Origin: Bacteroidia bacterium
GTDB lineage: Bacteria; Bacteroidota; Bacteroidia; J057
Assembly (NCBI GenBank): GCA_033391075.1
Contig: JAWPMV010000001.1
Location: forward strand, 6,200,001 to 6,264,000
Direction: 5' to 3'
Length of the DNA stretch: 64,000 nucleotides
The notes under the pieces were generated by a model, which was given only the letters and a program-made list of their open reading frames with translations, had not been told where the DNA came from and searched no databases. Position 1 is the stretch's first letter; every line of letters begins with the position of its first letter. The translations under genes and the position numbers were made by a program. Shown piece by piece: positions 1 through 8,577 of this stretch.

Positions 1-22
1 TGTAATACAGGCTCGCAATGAC
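1..22. repeat. Truncated right end of palindromic repeat (family A)
   Basis: Bases 11-22 read GCTCGCAATGAC, preceded by CAG. This is the same right terminus as the complete family A element at 43356-43456. The rest of the element would lie left of the window edge. Confidence 0.55.
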
Positions 23-336
23 AGCTATACTGAGCATCTCAATAAATCCTTCCGCTCATGCCCTTTTCCTTTTTTTGTAAAAAAGAGAAACAACTCACCA
101 GCCCATGGAAAAAAGGCCTAAGCGCATTTCCATTAATCGAGCATTAAGGAAAAAGGGGCTCGCGCGAAAAGGTTAAAGTGGAAATGAGTAAAATTACGAT
201 CTCCCTTCTCCATTCCTGATTCCCTGTTCTGCCTTTATTCCTTCGAGATTCAAAAAATTCTTGAGCTTTTCGTATTTTTCCATTCAAAGGCCTCAACAAG
301 AAGAAGCCTTTTCGGCAAATACAAGAAAGCACACAA
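23..336. other. Intergenic region, no gene seen
   Basis: This AT-rich leader lies before the first gene. I see no convincing protein, RNA gene or complete Bacteroidota promoter. A minus-strand reading frame here runs into the start of the next gene, has basic low-quality composition, and was not accepted. Confidence 0.5.
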
Positions 337-1074
337 ATGAAATCACTAAGCCTAAGCTTTTTCCTCCTGCTCTTCCTCAATATCAATTTTGCTCAAGTCC
401 GAGAACTTGAACCTCAAATTCAAGAAGGCTTCAACATTAGCCCTGCTGGCATTGCCCAGTTCGAAAAAGACAAGGCCACCTATCAAAAACTACTTAAGTC
501 CGATATTCCCTTTGCAAATAGGAGTGAAGAGGAACAAAACATTCTCATGGATGAACTCAAATTTGAAGCTGGTCCCTTCTACTCAGGAGTTTTGGGCTGT
601 AGTTGGTATTGCGCTACCGGACCCTCTGCTTATAAAGCCAGCTCAGAACTCACCGCTAGTAGAGTGTCGACCTATGCTGCCGCCAACATTCATGACTTCG
701 ATCTCCAAACGGCCTGGGTAGAGGGCAAAAAAGACTATGGAATCGGAGAAGAAATCGACATCCGTTTTGATCACTTAGGAGACCGATTGAAAGTTACCCA
801 TCTTGAGATTCACAATGGCTATTGCAAAAGCGAAAAAGCCTGGAAAGAAAATTCCCGGGTCAAACAGATGGCTTTTTATGTTAATGGGGAATTGTTTGGC
901 AAACTCAATTTGGCAGACACCTACCAGAAACAGATTTTTGAGATCGGAAAGCTGGGCGGAAAAAGCGAAGAAAAACTGACCTTAACATTTCGTATTCTCG
1001 AAGTCTATCCCGGAGCCAAATACAAAGACACAGCCATTTCAGAAATCAATTTTGATGGCGAAGGCGATCATTAG
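337..1074 (+). CDS. Secreted protein with NADase-type glycan-binding domain
   Basis: The 245-residue product starts with a clear signal peptide (Met-Lys, then a Leu/Phe-rich core, with probable cleavage near residue 20 after NINFAQ). The C-terminal half, from about residue 95, has the discoidin-like pattern of the NADase-type glycan-binding domain: SSELTASRVSTYAA, then DLQTAWVEGKKDYGIGEEI, then NGYCKSEKAWKENSRVKQM. In that family the module is thought to bind carbohydrate outside the cytoplasm. The region before it is unassigned and carries a CSWYC cysteine pair near residue 88. It is followed 24 bases later by a SUKH gene on the same strand. The precise ligand is unknown. Confidence 0.7.
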   Translation: MKSLSLSFFLLLFLNINFAQVRELEPQIQEGFNISPAGIAQFEKDKATYQKLLKSDIPFANRSEEEQNILMDELKFEAGPFYSGVLGCSWYCATGPSAYKASSELTASRVSTYAAANIHDFDLQTAWVEGKKDYGIGEEIDIRFDHLGDRLKVTHLEIHNGYCKSEKAWKENSRVKQMAFYVNGELFGKLNLADTYQKQIFEIGKLGGKSEEKLTLTFRILEVYPGAKYKDTAISEINFDGEGDH

Positions 1075-1098
1075 TATACAAGATCTATTTTCTCAATC

Positions 1099-1545
1099 AT
1101 GAATTTTCTATCTGAAGCCGATTTTCAGCAAGTCGAACATACACTCGGCATCCAATTACCTGCTCACTACAAAGCCTTTCACCTCCAACACAAAGCACTC
1201 ATCCAGGAATTAAAGGAACTTGTAAATGAAGTAGACCAAAGCATCAGCCTTGCGACAGATGTTGAGTCTATCCTCATGATCAATCAATTCCTGGAAGTCC
1301 CCAAAACAGAAGGACCTTTTCGTTTCAAATTTTCCATCGGTCAGGATGGTTGTGGGAACTTTGCCCTAATTGATCTAAAGAATACAGATAATACGAAAGT
1401 GTATTATTCTGACCACGATGAATACGGTTTTGAGGAAATTTTCGACCAAAGCATCAATGATTTCAAATGGGACAATTTTGAAGGCTTGTCTAGAGGAGAA
1501 AGTGTAGAGGAATATGTACGAGGAGAGATAGCTTGGAGGAAGTAG
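1099..1545 (+). CDS. SMI1/KNR4 (SUKH) family protein
   Basis: This 148-residue cytoplasmic protein matches the SUKH fold: an N-terminal helix (DFQQVEHTLGIQLPAHYKAF) in the family's 'LG..LP..Y..F' pattern, then FSIGQDGCGNFALIDL and YYSDHDEYGFEEIF. SUKH proteins commonly act as immunity proteins that bind and block polymorphic toxins, though single-copy members have other roles. No toxin gene lies beside it, so immunity is inference. A second SUKH gene is found at 8578. Confidence 0.75.
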   Translation: MNFLSEADFQQVEHTLGIQLPAHYKAFHLQHKALIQELKELVNEVDQSISLATDVESILMINQFLEVPKTEGPFRFKFSIGQDGCGNFALIDLKNTDNTKVYYSDHDEYGFEEIFDQSINDFKWDNFEGLSRGESVEEYVRGEIAWRK

Positions 1546-1589
1546 ACTTGGGTTTATGAAAAAACAGCTAATGCTGTCTCTTTAGATTA

Positions 1590-2099
1590 ATGAGCAAGCT
1601 ACACGAATTCTACAAGAAGCATATCGATTTTCTCATTGGAAGGAATACAATCCTCTTCTTCGCAATTATCGCCCATGTGATTCTGTTGAGGTCTTTCTTA
1701 GTACCTGATCCTTTTCACCTAAAACTCTCCCTCTTCTGTTTCCATGAAGATTCTCATGAGACGCCCATTCCCATGCATTTTCAGGTCAGCTCTACTATCT
1801 GGAAATCAGAACTGATCGTTTTTGAGGAAAGTCCCTTTCCACGAGATAAGCTCAGAAGAAAAATTCGTTCAAAAAAATACCCTTTATCCCTCTATAAAGC
1901 CACCCAAATCTATCACTTAACTCAGCAGAGATTTCCTATAAAGCCCGGATTTGAAGAATGTGAAAGATCCGAATGGATAGAAGTAGAATTTCGATATGGC
2001 ACAGCCGAAGGCATTCATGAGATCATTTCGATTGGCTGTGGAAAGGAAGGCTGGAAATATATAAACGCTCTGGCTGATTGGATTAAGATTGATTCTTGA
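1590..2099 (+). CDS. Hypothetical membrane-anchored protein
   Basis: Not recognised. The 169-residue product has one likely membrane segment near residues 16-35 (FLIGRNTILFFAIIAHVILL), then a soluble part with many Phe, Glu and Lys and a few Cys. It lies 44 bases after the SUKH gene on the same strand and may be co-transcribed. The start is the first ATG after the previous stop. No homologous family could be named from the sequence. Confidence 0.55.
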   Translation: MSKLHEFYKKHIDFLIGRNTILFFAIIAHVILLRSFLVPDPFHLKLSLFCFHEDSHETPIPMHFQVSSTIWKSELIVFEESPFPRDKLRRKIRSKKYPLSLYKATQIYHLTQQRFPIKPGFEECERSEWIEVEFRYGTAEGIHEIISIGCGKEGWKYINALADWIKIDS

Positions 2100-2147
2100 T
2101 TTTCTGTAACTTGAGTTCTGAAAACACAAAAGAAAACACTTCTGTTA

Positions 2148-2750
2148 ATGGTCATTTTTGGTATCCACAGGCATCCCTATCGCTCCATTCTTCCTCCTGA
2201 GTTTAGCTGTCCTAATTGCAGAGAAAAAGGCCAAACTGTATTTAACCAAATCTCTCGGGTCTTTCACATCTTTTATTTACCTGTCCTGGCTTTTGGCCAT
2301 GGACATGAAAGCCTATGCAATTACTGTAAGCTTAACCTGAAAAGTTCCGAAATGGACCGGGAATTCAAAACAAACAATCGAGCCTATTTAAAAAGCAATA
2401 TTCCTCCTATTTGGCATTTCTCGGGCTTGCTTTTTATGGCCCTTTTTATCCTCTCTGCAAAACTCTACGGCATGAAAAAACAAAACGACATCCGAGAAAG
2501 GATTGTCCACCTGGAAGAAGGGCGGATTTTTGATTATAAAACAAAGCTTGCTAGTTATTCTACCTTCAAGGTCGCGAAAATCGAAGGGGACTCCGTTGAA
2601 CTGATTTACAACTTATATGATGCGGGTAGGAAAGCTGACCTTCATTTGGTAAAAGTAGATAAGAATTATGCAGGCGAAAGACGAAAAGTACATCGAGATC
2701 AATTGCTTCAATGGTTTGACAAAGGAACTGTATTTCATGTACATTGGTAA
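2148..2750 (+). CDS. Zinc-ribbon membrane protein
   Basis: The first 65 residues resemble the zinc_ribbon_15 family: an MVIFG opening, CPNC at about residues 21-24, RVFHIFYLPVLAFG, then CNYC at about 57-60. The four Cys could hold one zinc. A single membrane helix follows near residues 88-105 (WHFSGLLFMALFILSA), and then a 90-residue basic/acidic tail of unknown fold. The family usually has only the ribbon plus a short tail, so the long C-terminal part is extra. Function is unknown. Confidence 0.6.
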   Translation: MVIFGIHRHPYRSILPPEFSCPNCREKGQTVFNQISRVFHIFYLPVLAFGHGHESLCNYCKLNLKSSEMDREFKTNNRAYLKSNIPPIWHFSGLLFMALFILSAKLYGMKKQNDIRERIVHLEEGRIFDYKTKLASYSTFKVAKIEGDSVELIYNLYDAGRKADLHLVKVDKNYAGERRKVHRDQLLQWFDKGTVFHVHW

Positions 2751-2774
2751 GGCTAAAGATTTTTTCTTTTGGAT

Positions 2775-3713
2775 ATGATAACGATTCGTAGGCATCCCCT
2801 TAAATTCTACTTCACCCTTGCCTTTTCCTCTTTATTCTTTTTTGGAATACCGATTCTACTTTTTTTTCTAGCTTCTAACTTTGGTGAGGAAGAAGATGGA
2901 ACAGCCATTATTGTGTTGCTATTAATTGCATTGTTGTTGGTTATGCTAGGCATTTATATGCTGAATATATACCTAAAAAATGCACCGAGCATACAGATTG
3001 GAAATGGACATATCAGCTTTGGAAAGGAGAGTTATCCTCTGGAGGATATCACAGAAGTAAAACTGGAAGGCAAAGCAGCTTTCCCATTCTTTATCCACTA
3101 TCCCATGGAGGCAGCGAGTCTGACATTTAAGGACAGCTCGGTCAAACATATATTTGTAGACCTTTATTCCAATGCCTGGGAGTTAAAATCATATCTGGAG
3201 GCAGTAGTTATAAATAAAGGGAGCTACCAGCCTGCTATAAAGAGTGGGACCAAACAAGAGGTGAATATTCAAGGAGTCGTACAGGCTTACAAAAAGCCTC
3301 AACTCCTCAGCATGCGAGGGCTCTCAGTTTGGGGATTGGGAGTCTATCTGGTTTTTCGGATGGGACTTCTTGAAAATCCTTCAACCACAGCAATAACTAT
3401 AGCAGCTGTCGTATTTTTACTATGGTTTACTATTGGTTCCTGGCTCATGCATTTCCCCAGTCTTTCTTCAAACTACCTTATCATCAAAAACCAAAATTTC
3501 TTTTGGGTAAAGGATGCCTACAAGCTTGATCATATCCGGGAAGTTGTCTTCGAAACCCAAAGTCGCATGCCCAATTGTATCCGGGTGATAAGCACCGACC
3601 ATAGAAATAAATTATATCCGGCAGCTACTCTTTGGGATAAAAATTGGTGGGAGTTTGAAGAAGCACTTGAAAAGAAAGGAATAAAGGTCCGCAATGAATG
3701 TGTCCCACACTAA
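2775..3713 (+). CDS. Hypothetical multi-pass membrane protein
   Basis: Not recognised. The 312-residue protein has two hydrophobic helices near the N-terminus (FTLAFSSLFFFGIPILLFFL and IIVLLLIALLLVMLGIYML). A soluble stretch follows, then a second hydrophobic pair near residues 195-235, then a C-terminal soluble part. A duplicated layout (two membrane hairpins, each followed by a beta-rich segment) is suggested by eye. A TTG two codons upstream is in frame, but ATG at 2775 is the better start. It lies 24 bases after the zinc-ribbon gene. Confidence 0.6.
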   Translation: MITIRRHPLKFYFTLAFSSLFFFGIPILLFFLASNFGEEEDGTAIIVLLLIALLLVMLGIYMLNIYLKNAPSIQIGNGHISFGKESYPLEDITEVKLEGKAAFPFFIHYPMEAASLTFKDSSVKHIFVDLYSNAWELKSYLEAVVINKGSYQPAIKSGTKQEVNIQGVVQAYKKPQLLSMRGLSVWGLGVYLVFRMGLLENPSTTAITIAAVVFLLWFTIGSWLMHFPSLSSNYLIIKNQNFFWVKDAYKLDHIREVVFETQSRMPNCIRVISTDHRNKLYPAATLWDKNWWEFEEALEKKGIKVRNECVPH

Positions 3714-3794
3714 ATATTTTCGAGCGATTTAGAAAGCAGGGAGGAAATTGGCGAAATTGTAATAGTAATAACCTAAACACAAAAAACTCAAACC

Positions 3795-4334
3795 ATGAAA
3801 GAATTCCTCCGAGACAAACGATTTCAGTATGTAATTGCCATCTACTGTTTATTGGCACTCGCATTTTCGGTTTACACCTCCAATCGTGTATATGAGCTGC
3901 AAGAACAGGTCATTCCTTTGCTGAATGATAAAGAATATGAACAAGCAGAGGAAGTACTCTCCGAACTGGAGGGCATCATTGACAATTACATCTACCAGCC
4001 AAAGTTTTTTCCTGATAAAAGCTTGATGAGCGTCGCCAAACATAAGCTACACACAGGGAAAGGCAGATTAGCCTTGAAAGCAAAGCAGCTGGAAGAAGCA
4101 AAAGAACATTTACTCAATTCGGCCAAAATTTCGGGGGCTCCTACCCTTAACTCTTTTGGTCCCAATATGTCTTTGGCCCAAAAACTTATCGAAGAAGGAG
4201 AAAGCGAAGTTGTCCTAACTTATTTCGAGCTTTGCGGAGAGTTTTGGAAGAATAAGTTTGATAAAACGGATCTCTGGAAGGAAGCGATTGAAAATGGGGA
4301 AATGCCTGATTTCGGTTCCAATTTGATTTACTGA
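3795..4334 (+). CDS. Hypothetical protein, N-terminal anchor and TPR-like helices
   Basis: The 179-residue product has a membrane anchor at about residues 10-28 (FQYVIAIYCLLALAFSVYT). Helical hairpins with TPR-like spacing follow (DKEYEQAEEVLSELEGI; GRLALKAKQLEEAKEHL). The C-terminal part has a distinctive FGPNMSLAQKLIEEGESEVV stretch, then FELCGEFWK and MPDFGSNLIY. I have the impression of having seen this C-terminal pattern in uncharacterised bacterial proteins, but no function is attached. The rest of the island gives no clue. Confidence 0.6.
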   Translation: MKEFLRDKRFQYVIAIYCLLALAFSVYTSNRVYELQEQVIPLLNDKEYEQAEEVLSELEGIIDNYIYQPKFFPDKSLMSVAKHKLHTGKGRLALKAKQLEEAKEHLLNSAKISGAPTLNSFGPNMSLAQKLIEEGESEVVLTYFELCGEFWKNKFDKTDLWKEAIENGEMPDFGSNLIY

Positions 4335-4427
4335 TTTTCCCCTTTAGAAAGCTATGTAAATACCAGGGATGGTGCTGCATGAGAATGCTTGGGAACCTTC
4401 TACTATTCATACCAAAGAAAGCTTGAT

Positions 4428-4760
4428 ATGAATCTCGACACATGCTTAAAATTTGCCGTCATTCTATTGAAGTCCCTCATTGGGCTTAACATTTTGTGTA
4501 TCGTGATTTTGATAATCAATCTAAACGAGAACTATGAAATGGATTCCAATACCCTATCCTTATACTCTCGGTATACCCCTGCATATAGTATCATTCCCTT
4601 TTTTCTATCTGGCACAATTCTGTTTATTTGGCTTGGCCTGAAGCATCAAAAACTAGGACCCGAAACTAAAAATGCCGCAAAAAACTGGGGGAAAACCAAT
4701 GTTTATTATTTGCTCAGTTTATTTTGCTTTATTCTCATTACTAATTTTATGATTAGGTGA
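4428..4760 (+). CDS. Hypothetical small membrane protein
   Basis: This 110-residue protein has three predicted membrane helices: around residues 10-30, 52-70 and 90-108. The ATG at 4428 was chosen because the only upstream in-frame alternative is a TTG at 4389 that would add a non-hydrophobic stub. No family is recognised. The gene precedes the AraC-type regulator by 54 bases and may or may not share its transcript. Confidence 0.5.
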   Translation: MNLDTCLKFAVILLKSLIGLNILCIVILIINLNENYEMDSNTLSLYSRYTPAYSIIPFFLSGTILFIWLGLKHQKLGPETKNAAKNWGKTNVYYLLSLFCFILITNFMIR

Positions 4761-4814
4761 ATATTATGCTTTTGCATGCAACGATTAACAGGATAAAATT
4801 GTATTTCGTGCATC

Positions 4815-5909
4815 ATGCCTAGCTTTCAATTCTCCATAGCGGATCTCATCGGATGGATCATCATTTATCAAAGTCTTTTCTTTACCCTAACCCTCTACCT
4901 TCAACATAAAAAGCAGACCTCTTTCAATCGCATTCTGTCCGCCTTTACAGCTTTATTCGCCCTCAACTTTCTCAACATTCTCCTCATCAACCAAGGCGTT
5001 TTAAATCAGGACCAGAATTTTGGTCTGGTCTATGGCTTGTTATATGGTCCGGTTTTCTATTTCTACACCCTATTTTTGACGGATAAGGGTCAGAATTTCC
5101 AACAAAAAGATGGGCTGCATTTTCTGCCCGCAGCATTCATCCTAATTCTAATCCTGGTCGCCGGAAATCTGATCCAATCAGAAAATAGCCTCTTCCTGCT
5201 AACCCTCATGGTTTTAGGTCATATTTTCTACTACCTAGGGAAGGCCTTTCTCACTATCCGAAACTTCCAGGATTTACTCAAAGACAATTTCTCCGAAATA
5301 GAAAGTCGCCGACTTTCCTGGCTCAGAAGTCTGATCCTTTCGGTCTCCTTCATCCTCCTTTTTGCCGGCCTCGAAGCCTTCCTCCCCATTTCTTATGCCA
5401 GGCTGTATGGAGATATTTATTTCATCCTGATTTCTCTTTTCAGCCTCATGATCATCAATTTCATGTTCTACAAAGGCTTAGAATACCCGGAAATCCTGAA
5501 AGATCAGCTTATTCCCCCAAGCAAAGAAAAATACAAGGGCTCCAATCTGGATAAAAAAAGGACAAAGGAAATTCTCCGAAAGCTCGATATATGCATGGAA
5601 ACGGAAAAACCCTATTTGAATGAGGAATTAAGCATAGGTGAATTGGCGCAAATGCTGGAGATTTCCAGCAAAAATCTCAGCCGGGTAATCAATGAACAAA
5701 AAGGGATGAATTTTTTTGACTTCATCAATCAATATCGGATCGAAGAAGCCTGCGAATTGCTTCAAAATAGAAGTCGCTCTGAATTGCGCATCAATGAAAT
5801 CATGTACCAGGTAGGTTTCCGTTCCAAATCAACCTTCAATCAAGTCTTCAAACATAAATTGGGCATGACTCCCAATGCCTATCGTTCCAGGCACCGAGAA
5901 AAATCCTGA
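4815..5909 (+). CDS. Membrane-bound AraC-family transcriptional regulator
   Basis: The 364-residue product has a six- or seven-helix membrane domain in the first ~220 residues and a C-terminal AraC-type DNA-binding domain (about 250-364). The first helix-turn-helix includes LSIGELAQMLEISSKNLSRV. The second includes INEIMYQVGFRSKSTFNQVF followed by GMTPNAYR, the family signature. This arrangement is common in Bacteroidota, where the membrane part probably senses a ligand. The S41 peptidase gene begins 75 bases downstream, and a repeated motif between them (5901-5936) may be its binding site. Its signal is unknown. Confidence 0.85.
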   Translation: MPSFQFSIADLIGWIIIYQSLFFTLTLYLQHKKQTSFNRILSAFTALFALNFLNILLINQGVLNQDQNFGLVYGLLYGPVFYFYTLFLTDKGQNFQQKDGLHFLPAAFILILILVAGNLIQSENSLFLLTLMVLGHIFYYLGKAFLTIRNFQDLLKDNFSEIESRRLSWLRSLILSVSFILLFAGLEAFLPISYARLYGDIYFILISLFSLMIINFMFYKGLEYPEILKDQLIPPSKEKYKGSNLDKKRTKEILRKLDICMETEKPYLNEELSIGELAQMLEISSKNLSRVINEQKGMNFFDFINQYRIEEACELLQNRSRSELRINEIMYQVGFRSKSTFNQVFKHKLGMTPNAYRSRHREKS

Positions 5910-5936
5910 ATTTTGGTCCGAAATCCTGAATTCGGA
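5901..5936. promoter_or_regulatory. Candidate AraC-type operator (direct repeat plus palindrome)
   Basis: The 12-mer AAATCCTGAATT occurs at 5901-5912 and again at 5921-5932, exactly 20 bases apart (two helical turns). The second copy is flanked by TCCGAA (5917-5922) and TTCGGA (5931-5936), an inverted pair. AraC-family proteins typically bind direct repeats spaced by about two turns. The first copy overlaps the stop codon of the regulator gene. The site lies just upstream of the S41 peptidase gene. Binding is inferred. Confidence 0.35.
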
Positions 5937-5984
5937 CTTCTGGACTTTTTTGATCGCTTCCTTTGTTCAAAAACAGCAATCAAA

Positions 5985-7295
5985 ATGTCTAAAACTTTTG
6001 TTACACTCATCCTGATCCTCTTTTTCCTTAATAACAGTCTGTTAGCACAAAAAATATTAACTCCCTCAGATCAGTTGGAAGATTTGACCTATCTGGTCGA
6101 ACGCCTGGAGGAGATTCATCCCAATCCCTATGATTCTTTATCGAAAGAGGATTTTTATGGGAAAATTGAGCTGCTTAAAAAAGAGTTTTCTGTAGAAAGG
6201 AAGTCTTCTGATTTCGCCAAACTTCTCATGCCTCTTCTTTCAGCTTTGGGCGATGCACATACAGAAATGGAAGTCCCTCAAAAAGAATTTCGAACTTTTC
6301 AGGAAGCGGGAGGAAGTTTATTCTCCTTTTTAGTCGACATCCGGGAACAAGAAGTATATGTCAAAGATCATCCTGACTATGAGGGCGCAAAAATCACCCA
6401 AATCAACGGCATTCCGCTCACTCAAATTCTTCCTGCCATTCGATCTTATGTGAGTGCAGAACGAGAAGCCTTTCGGGAAGCAGTCATTGAAAAAAGCTGG
6501 CAGGCTTATTCATGGTTTGAGTTGGGCGAAATTCATACCATCAGTATAGAATGGAAGGGGAAGAAAATAGAGGTAAAAAACGGGGAAGAAACATTAGGAG
6601 CTCAAAAAACTAAAGCATATGAATGGGAGATAGTTGGCAAGAAAGCCTGGATTAGATTTAATAGAATGGCTAATCTGAGCGCATTCAAGAAGTTCTTGAA
6701 AGAAAGCTTCCGAGAAATCGCCTCAAAAGAGGTTGATACTTTATTGATAGACCTTCGCAAAAATGGAGGAGGGGATTCCAGGTTGGGAGATCTACTGATT
6801 TCCTATCTCTATGAAGGAAGGTATCGACAAGTAAGCGCTTTACAAGTAAAAGCAAGCAGCAGTCAAAAAGCCTATTTCCATAAAACCTATATCCCGTTTT
6901 TCCTCAAACCTTTCCTTCCTCTCTTCAAACTGAATCCCGTTCTTCGCGCTACCTTCGGAAAATCAGGAAAAACCTATGAGATCAAATTCAAAGAGAAGCA
7001 AGCGAAAAAGAGAAAAAACAGCTTTCGGGGGAAAGTTTATGCCTTAATTGGGCCCTCCACTTTTTCCAGCGCAGCCATCCTCGCCAATGCCTTGAAAGAA
7101 TATGAAATAGCTGAAATGCTGGGAGAAGAGACCGGAGGAATCGGGATTTTTTATGGAGATAATATCTATATCGAATTACCACATTCGGGCCTTCGTTCGA
7201 CCATCAGTTTCAAGAAATTTGTATTGCCAGGTGCCAAAGCGGATGGAAGAGGAGTTGTTCCTGATAGGCCATTGCCCTTTAGGGATATAAACTAA
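5985..7295 (+). CDS. Secreted S41 family peptidase
   Basis: The 436-residue product starts with a signal peptide (MSKTFVTLILILFFLNNSLL, then AQ). ATG at 5985 was chosen over upstream in-frame codons because it places this signal at the very N-terminus. The mature protein has the C-terminal-processing-peptidase (S41) layout. It has an early helical part, a LLIDLRKNGGGDSRLG strand-turn, the nucleophile region ALIGPSTFSSAAILANALK with the likely catalytic Ser, and LGEETGGIGIFYGD. It is probably periplasmic or exported and degrades unfolded or specific peptides. Substrate is unknown. It may be controlled by the adjacent AraC regulator. Confidence 0.82.
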   Translation: MSKTFVTLILILFFLNNSLLAQKILTPSDQLEDLTYLVERLEEIHPNPYDSLSKEDFYGKIELLKKEFSVERKSSDFAKLLMPLLSALGDAHTEMEVPQKEFRTFQEAGGSLFSFLVDIREQEVYVKDHPDYEGAKITQINGIPLTQILPAIRSYVSAEREAFREAVIEKSWQAYSWFELGEIHTISIEWKGKKIEVKNGEETLGAQKTKAYEWEIVGKKAWIRFNRMANLSAFKKFLKESFREIASKEVDTLLIDLRKNGGGDSRLGDLLISYLYEGRYRQVSALQVKASSSQKAYFHKTYIPFFLKPFLPLFKLNPVLRATFGKSGKTYEIKFKEKQAKKRKNSFRGKVYALIGPSTFSSAAILANALKEYEIAEMLGEETGGIGIFYGDNIYIELPHSGLRSTISFKKFVLPGAKADGRGVVPDRPLPFRDIN

Positions 7296-7303
7296 TGACC
7301 GAT

Positions 7304-7421
7304 GTCATCTCGAAGCTTGGCTGAGCGATGGCAAGAGCGCTGAGTGATCATGTATTCATTTCACCTCAAAAACAAGATTCCTCGGCACCCAGATCCATGC
7401 AATACCCAGCCTCGGAATGAC
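7304..7421. repeat. Palindromic intergenic repeat, family B copy 1
   Basis: The element opens with GTCATCTCGAAGCTTGG and closes with CAGCCTCGGAATGAC, an imperfect inverted pair. An inner imperfect pair is formed by GCTGAGTGATCATGTATT and CAAGATTCCTCGGC. Copies occur at 7432 (left half) and at 9186-9305. Confidence 0.6.
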
Positions 7422-7431
7422 ATTTGCCCCC

Positions 7432-7488
7432 ATCATCTCGAAGCTTGGCGGCGCGATGGCAAGAGGGCTGAGAAATCGTGTATTTATT
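7432..7488. repeat. Palindromic intergenic repeat, family B, left half only
   Basis: TCATCTCGAAGCTTGG at 7433 is followed by CGATGGCAAGAG and GCTGAGAAATCGTGTATTT, matching the left half of copies 1 and 3. The right half is missing and unrelated AT-rich sequence follows up to the acetyltransferase gene. The 283-base gap 7296-7578 holds only these repeats. Confidence 0.55.
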
Positions 7489-7578
7489 TTATCCATTATC
7501 ATTCCCAAATGAAAACATGCTTTATCGCAGAACCCTTCTTCCAAAAATTTCGTTCAGAATTACTTCAAGTATAAAACC

Positions 7579-8139
7579 ATGAAAATCTTTCCTGAGCTCC
7601 AATCCGAGCGACTGATTCTGGGTGAAATCCTCCCACGGCATGTTCCCGAAATAGCCGAATTGGTCAACAATCCCAAAATTGCCCAAATGACCTTGCACAT
7701 CCCTCATCCCTACGAAAGGAAGGATGCGGAAGATTGGATCATCAAAGTCAGGCAAAATTTTGAAAACGAAGGTCGATACAGTTTTGGAATCCGACTCAAA
7801 TCTACTGATGCATTTATCGGAGCGATGGGCATTCACCCCAACAAAGAATACTTCAAAGCCGAACTAGGCTACTGGATCGGTGAACCCTATTGGAATCAGG
7901 GTTACGCAAGTGAAGCCCTAGGGGCTATTCTCAAATTTGGCTTTGAGGAACTCGGAATGAACAAACTTTTCGCCCAACATTTGATCGATAATCCTGCCTC
8001 TGGAAAAGTCATGATCAAAAATGGCATGATTAAAGAAGGAGTCTTAATAGATCACATCAAAAAAGGAGATGAGTTTCAAAGCCTCCTGCAGTATCGATTG
8101 ACTTTGGCTGAGTATAAGTCATTAAATTCACAAGCATGA
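7579..8139 (+). CDS. GNAT family N-acetyltransferase (RimJ/RimL-like)
   Basis: The 186-residue product fits the RimJ/RimL group of GNAT acetyltransferases, which move an acetyl group from acetyl-CoA to an amino group. It shows LQSERLILGEILPRHVPEIA at the start, AELGYWIGEPYWNQGYASEA (the acetyl-CoA loop region) near residues 94-113, and a Leu-Phe-Ala-Gln-His strand followed by NPASGKVMIKNGM. The substrate may be a ribosomal protein N-terminus or a small amine and cannot be told. The gene overlaps the next one by four bases (ATGA), so the two are translationally coupled. Confidence 0.85.
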   Translation: MKIFPELQSERLILGEILPRHVPEIAELVNNPKIAQMTLHIPHPYERKDAEDWIIKVRQNFENEGRYSFGIRLKSTDAFIGAMGIHPNKEYFKAELGYWIGEPYWNQGYASEALGAILKFGFEELGMNKLFAQHLIDNPASGKVMIKNGMIKEGVLIDHIKKGDEFQSLLQYRLTLAEYKSLNSQA

Positions 8140-8534
8140 AGCTCAACACACTCGAACTGGACATAGAAGCAAGTCAGGGCGTATATAAGATCGAGCATCA
8201 TTTGATCATAGAGGTCGATGGAGCATACCTCCTTGATGCCATTGATTCTATGAGCCTGGCATATTATCCCGAATTGATAAAAAGCGTCCATGGATCAGGC
8301 GACTTCCTGATTTTTACTTGTGCATGCGGGGTAGCGGATTGTGCGGGTTGGGAGAAAGTGCGTGTGACCCACGAAGAGGAAATTGTAGCCTGGGATTTTG
8401 ACTTTAATGAAATTACTTATGCCTTTCGCTTTGATAAGAACTTCTACATAGGCGAAATACAACGATTGGTATTTGAAGTAGAGCTCCATAAATATGAAAT
8501 TGAGCCTAAGCATGTCATAGAACCTATGGGTTGA
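8136..8534 (+). CDS. Hypothetical protein with Cys cluster
   Basis: Not recognised. The 132-residue soluble protein has a central FLIFTCACGVADCAGWE stretch (about residues 60-76) with three closely spaced Cys and an Asp, which could bind a metal. Strand-rich sequence follows (VRVTHEEEIVAWDFDF). Its ATG overlaps the stop of the acetyltransferase gene, implying coupled translation and possibly a joint role. No named family can be given. Confidence 0.65.
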   Translation: MKLNTLELDIEASQGVYKIEHHLIIEVDGAYLLDAIDSMSLAYYPELIKSVHGSGDFLIFTCACGVADCAGWEKVRVTHEEEIVAWDFDFNEITYAFRFDKNFYIGEIQRLVFEVELHKYEIEPKHVIEPMG

Positions 8535-8577
8535 ATCCTTTACCTAATGTTGCATACAGGATTCAAAATCAGATAAA

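Noticed and set aside
144-386. Minus-strand 80-codon frame near the left end
   Set aside because: It overlaps the start of a signal-peptide-bearing gene and has basic, Arg-rich composition with no features.
5913-5984. N-terminal extension of the first S41 peptidase by 24 codons
   Set aside because: It would bury the signal peptide and covers the candidate operator. ATG at 5985 gives a normal exported protein.
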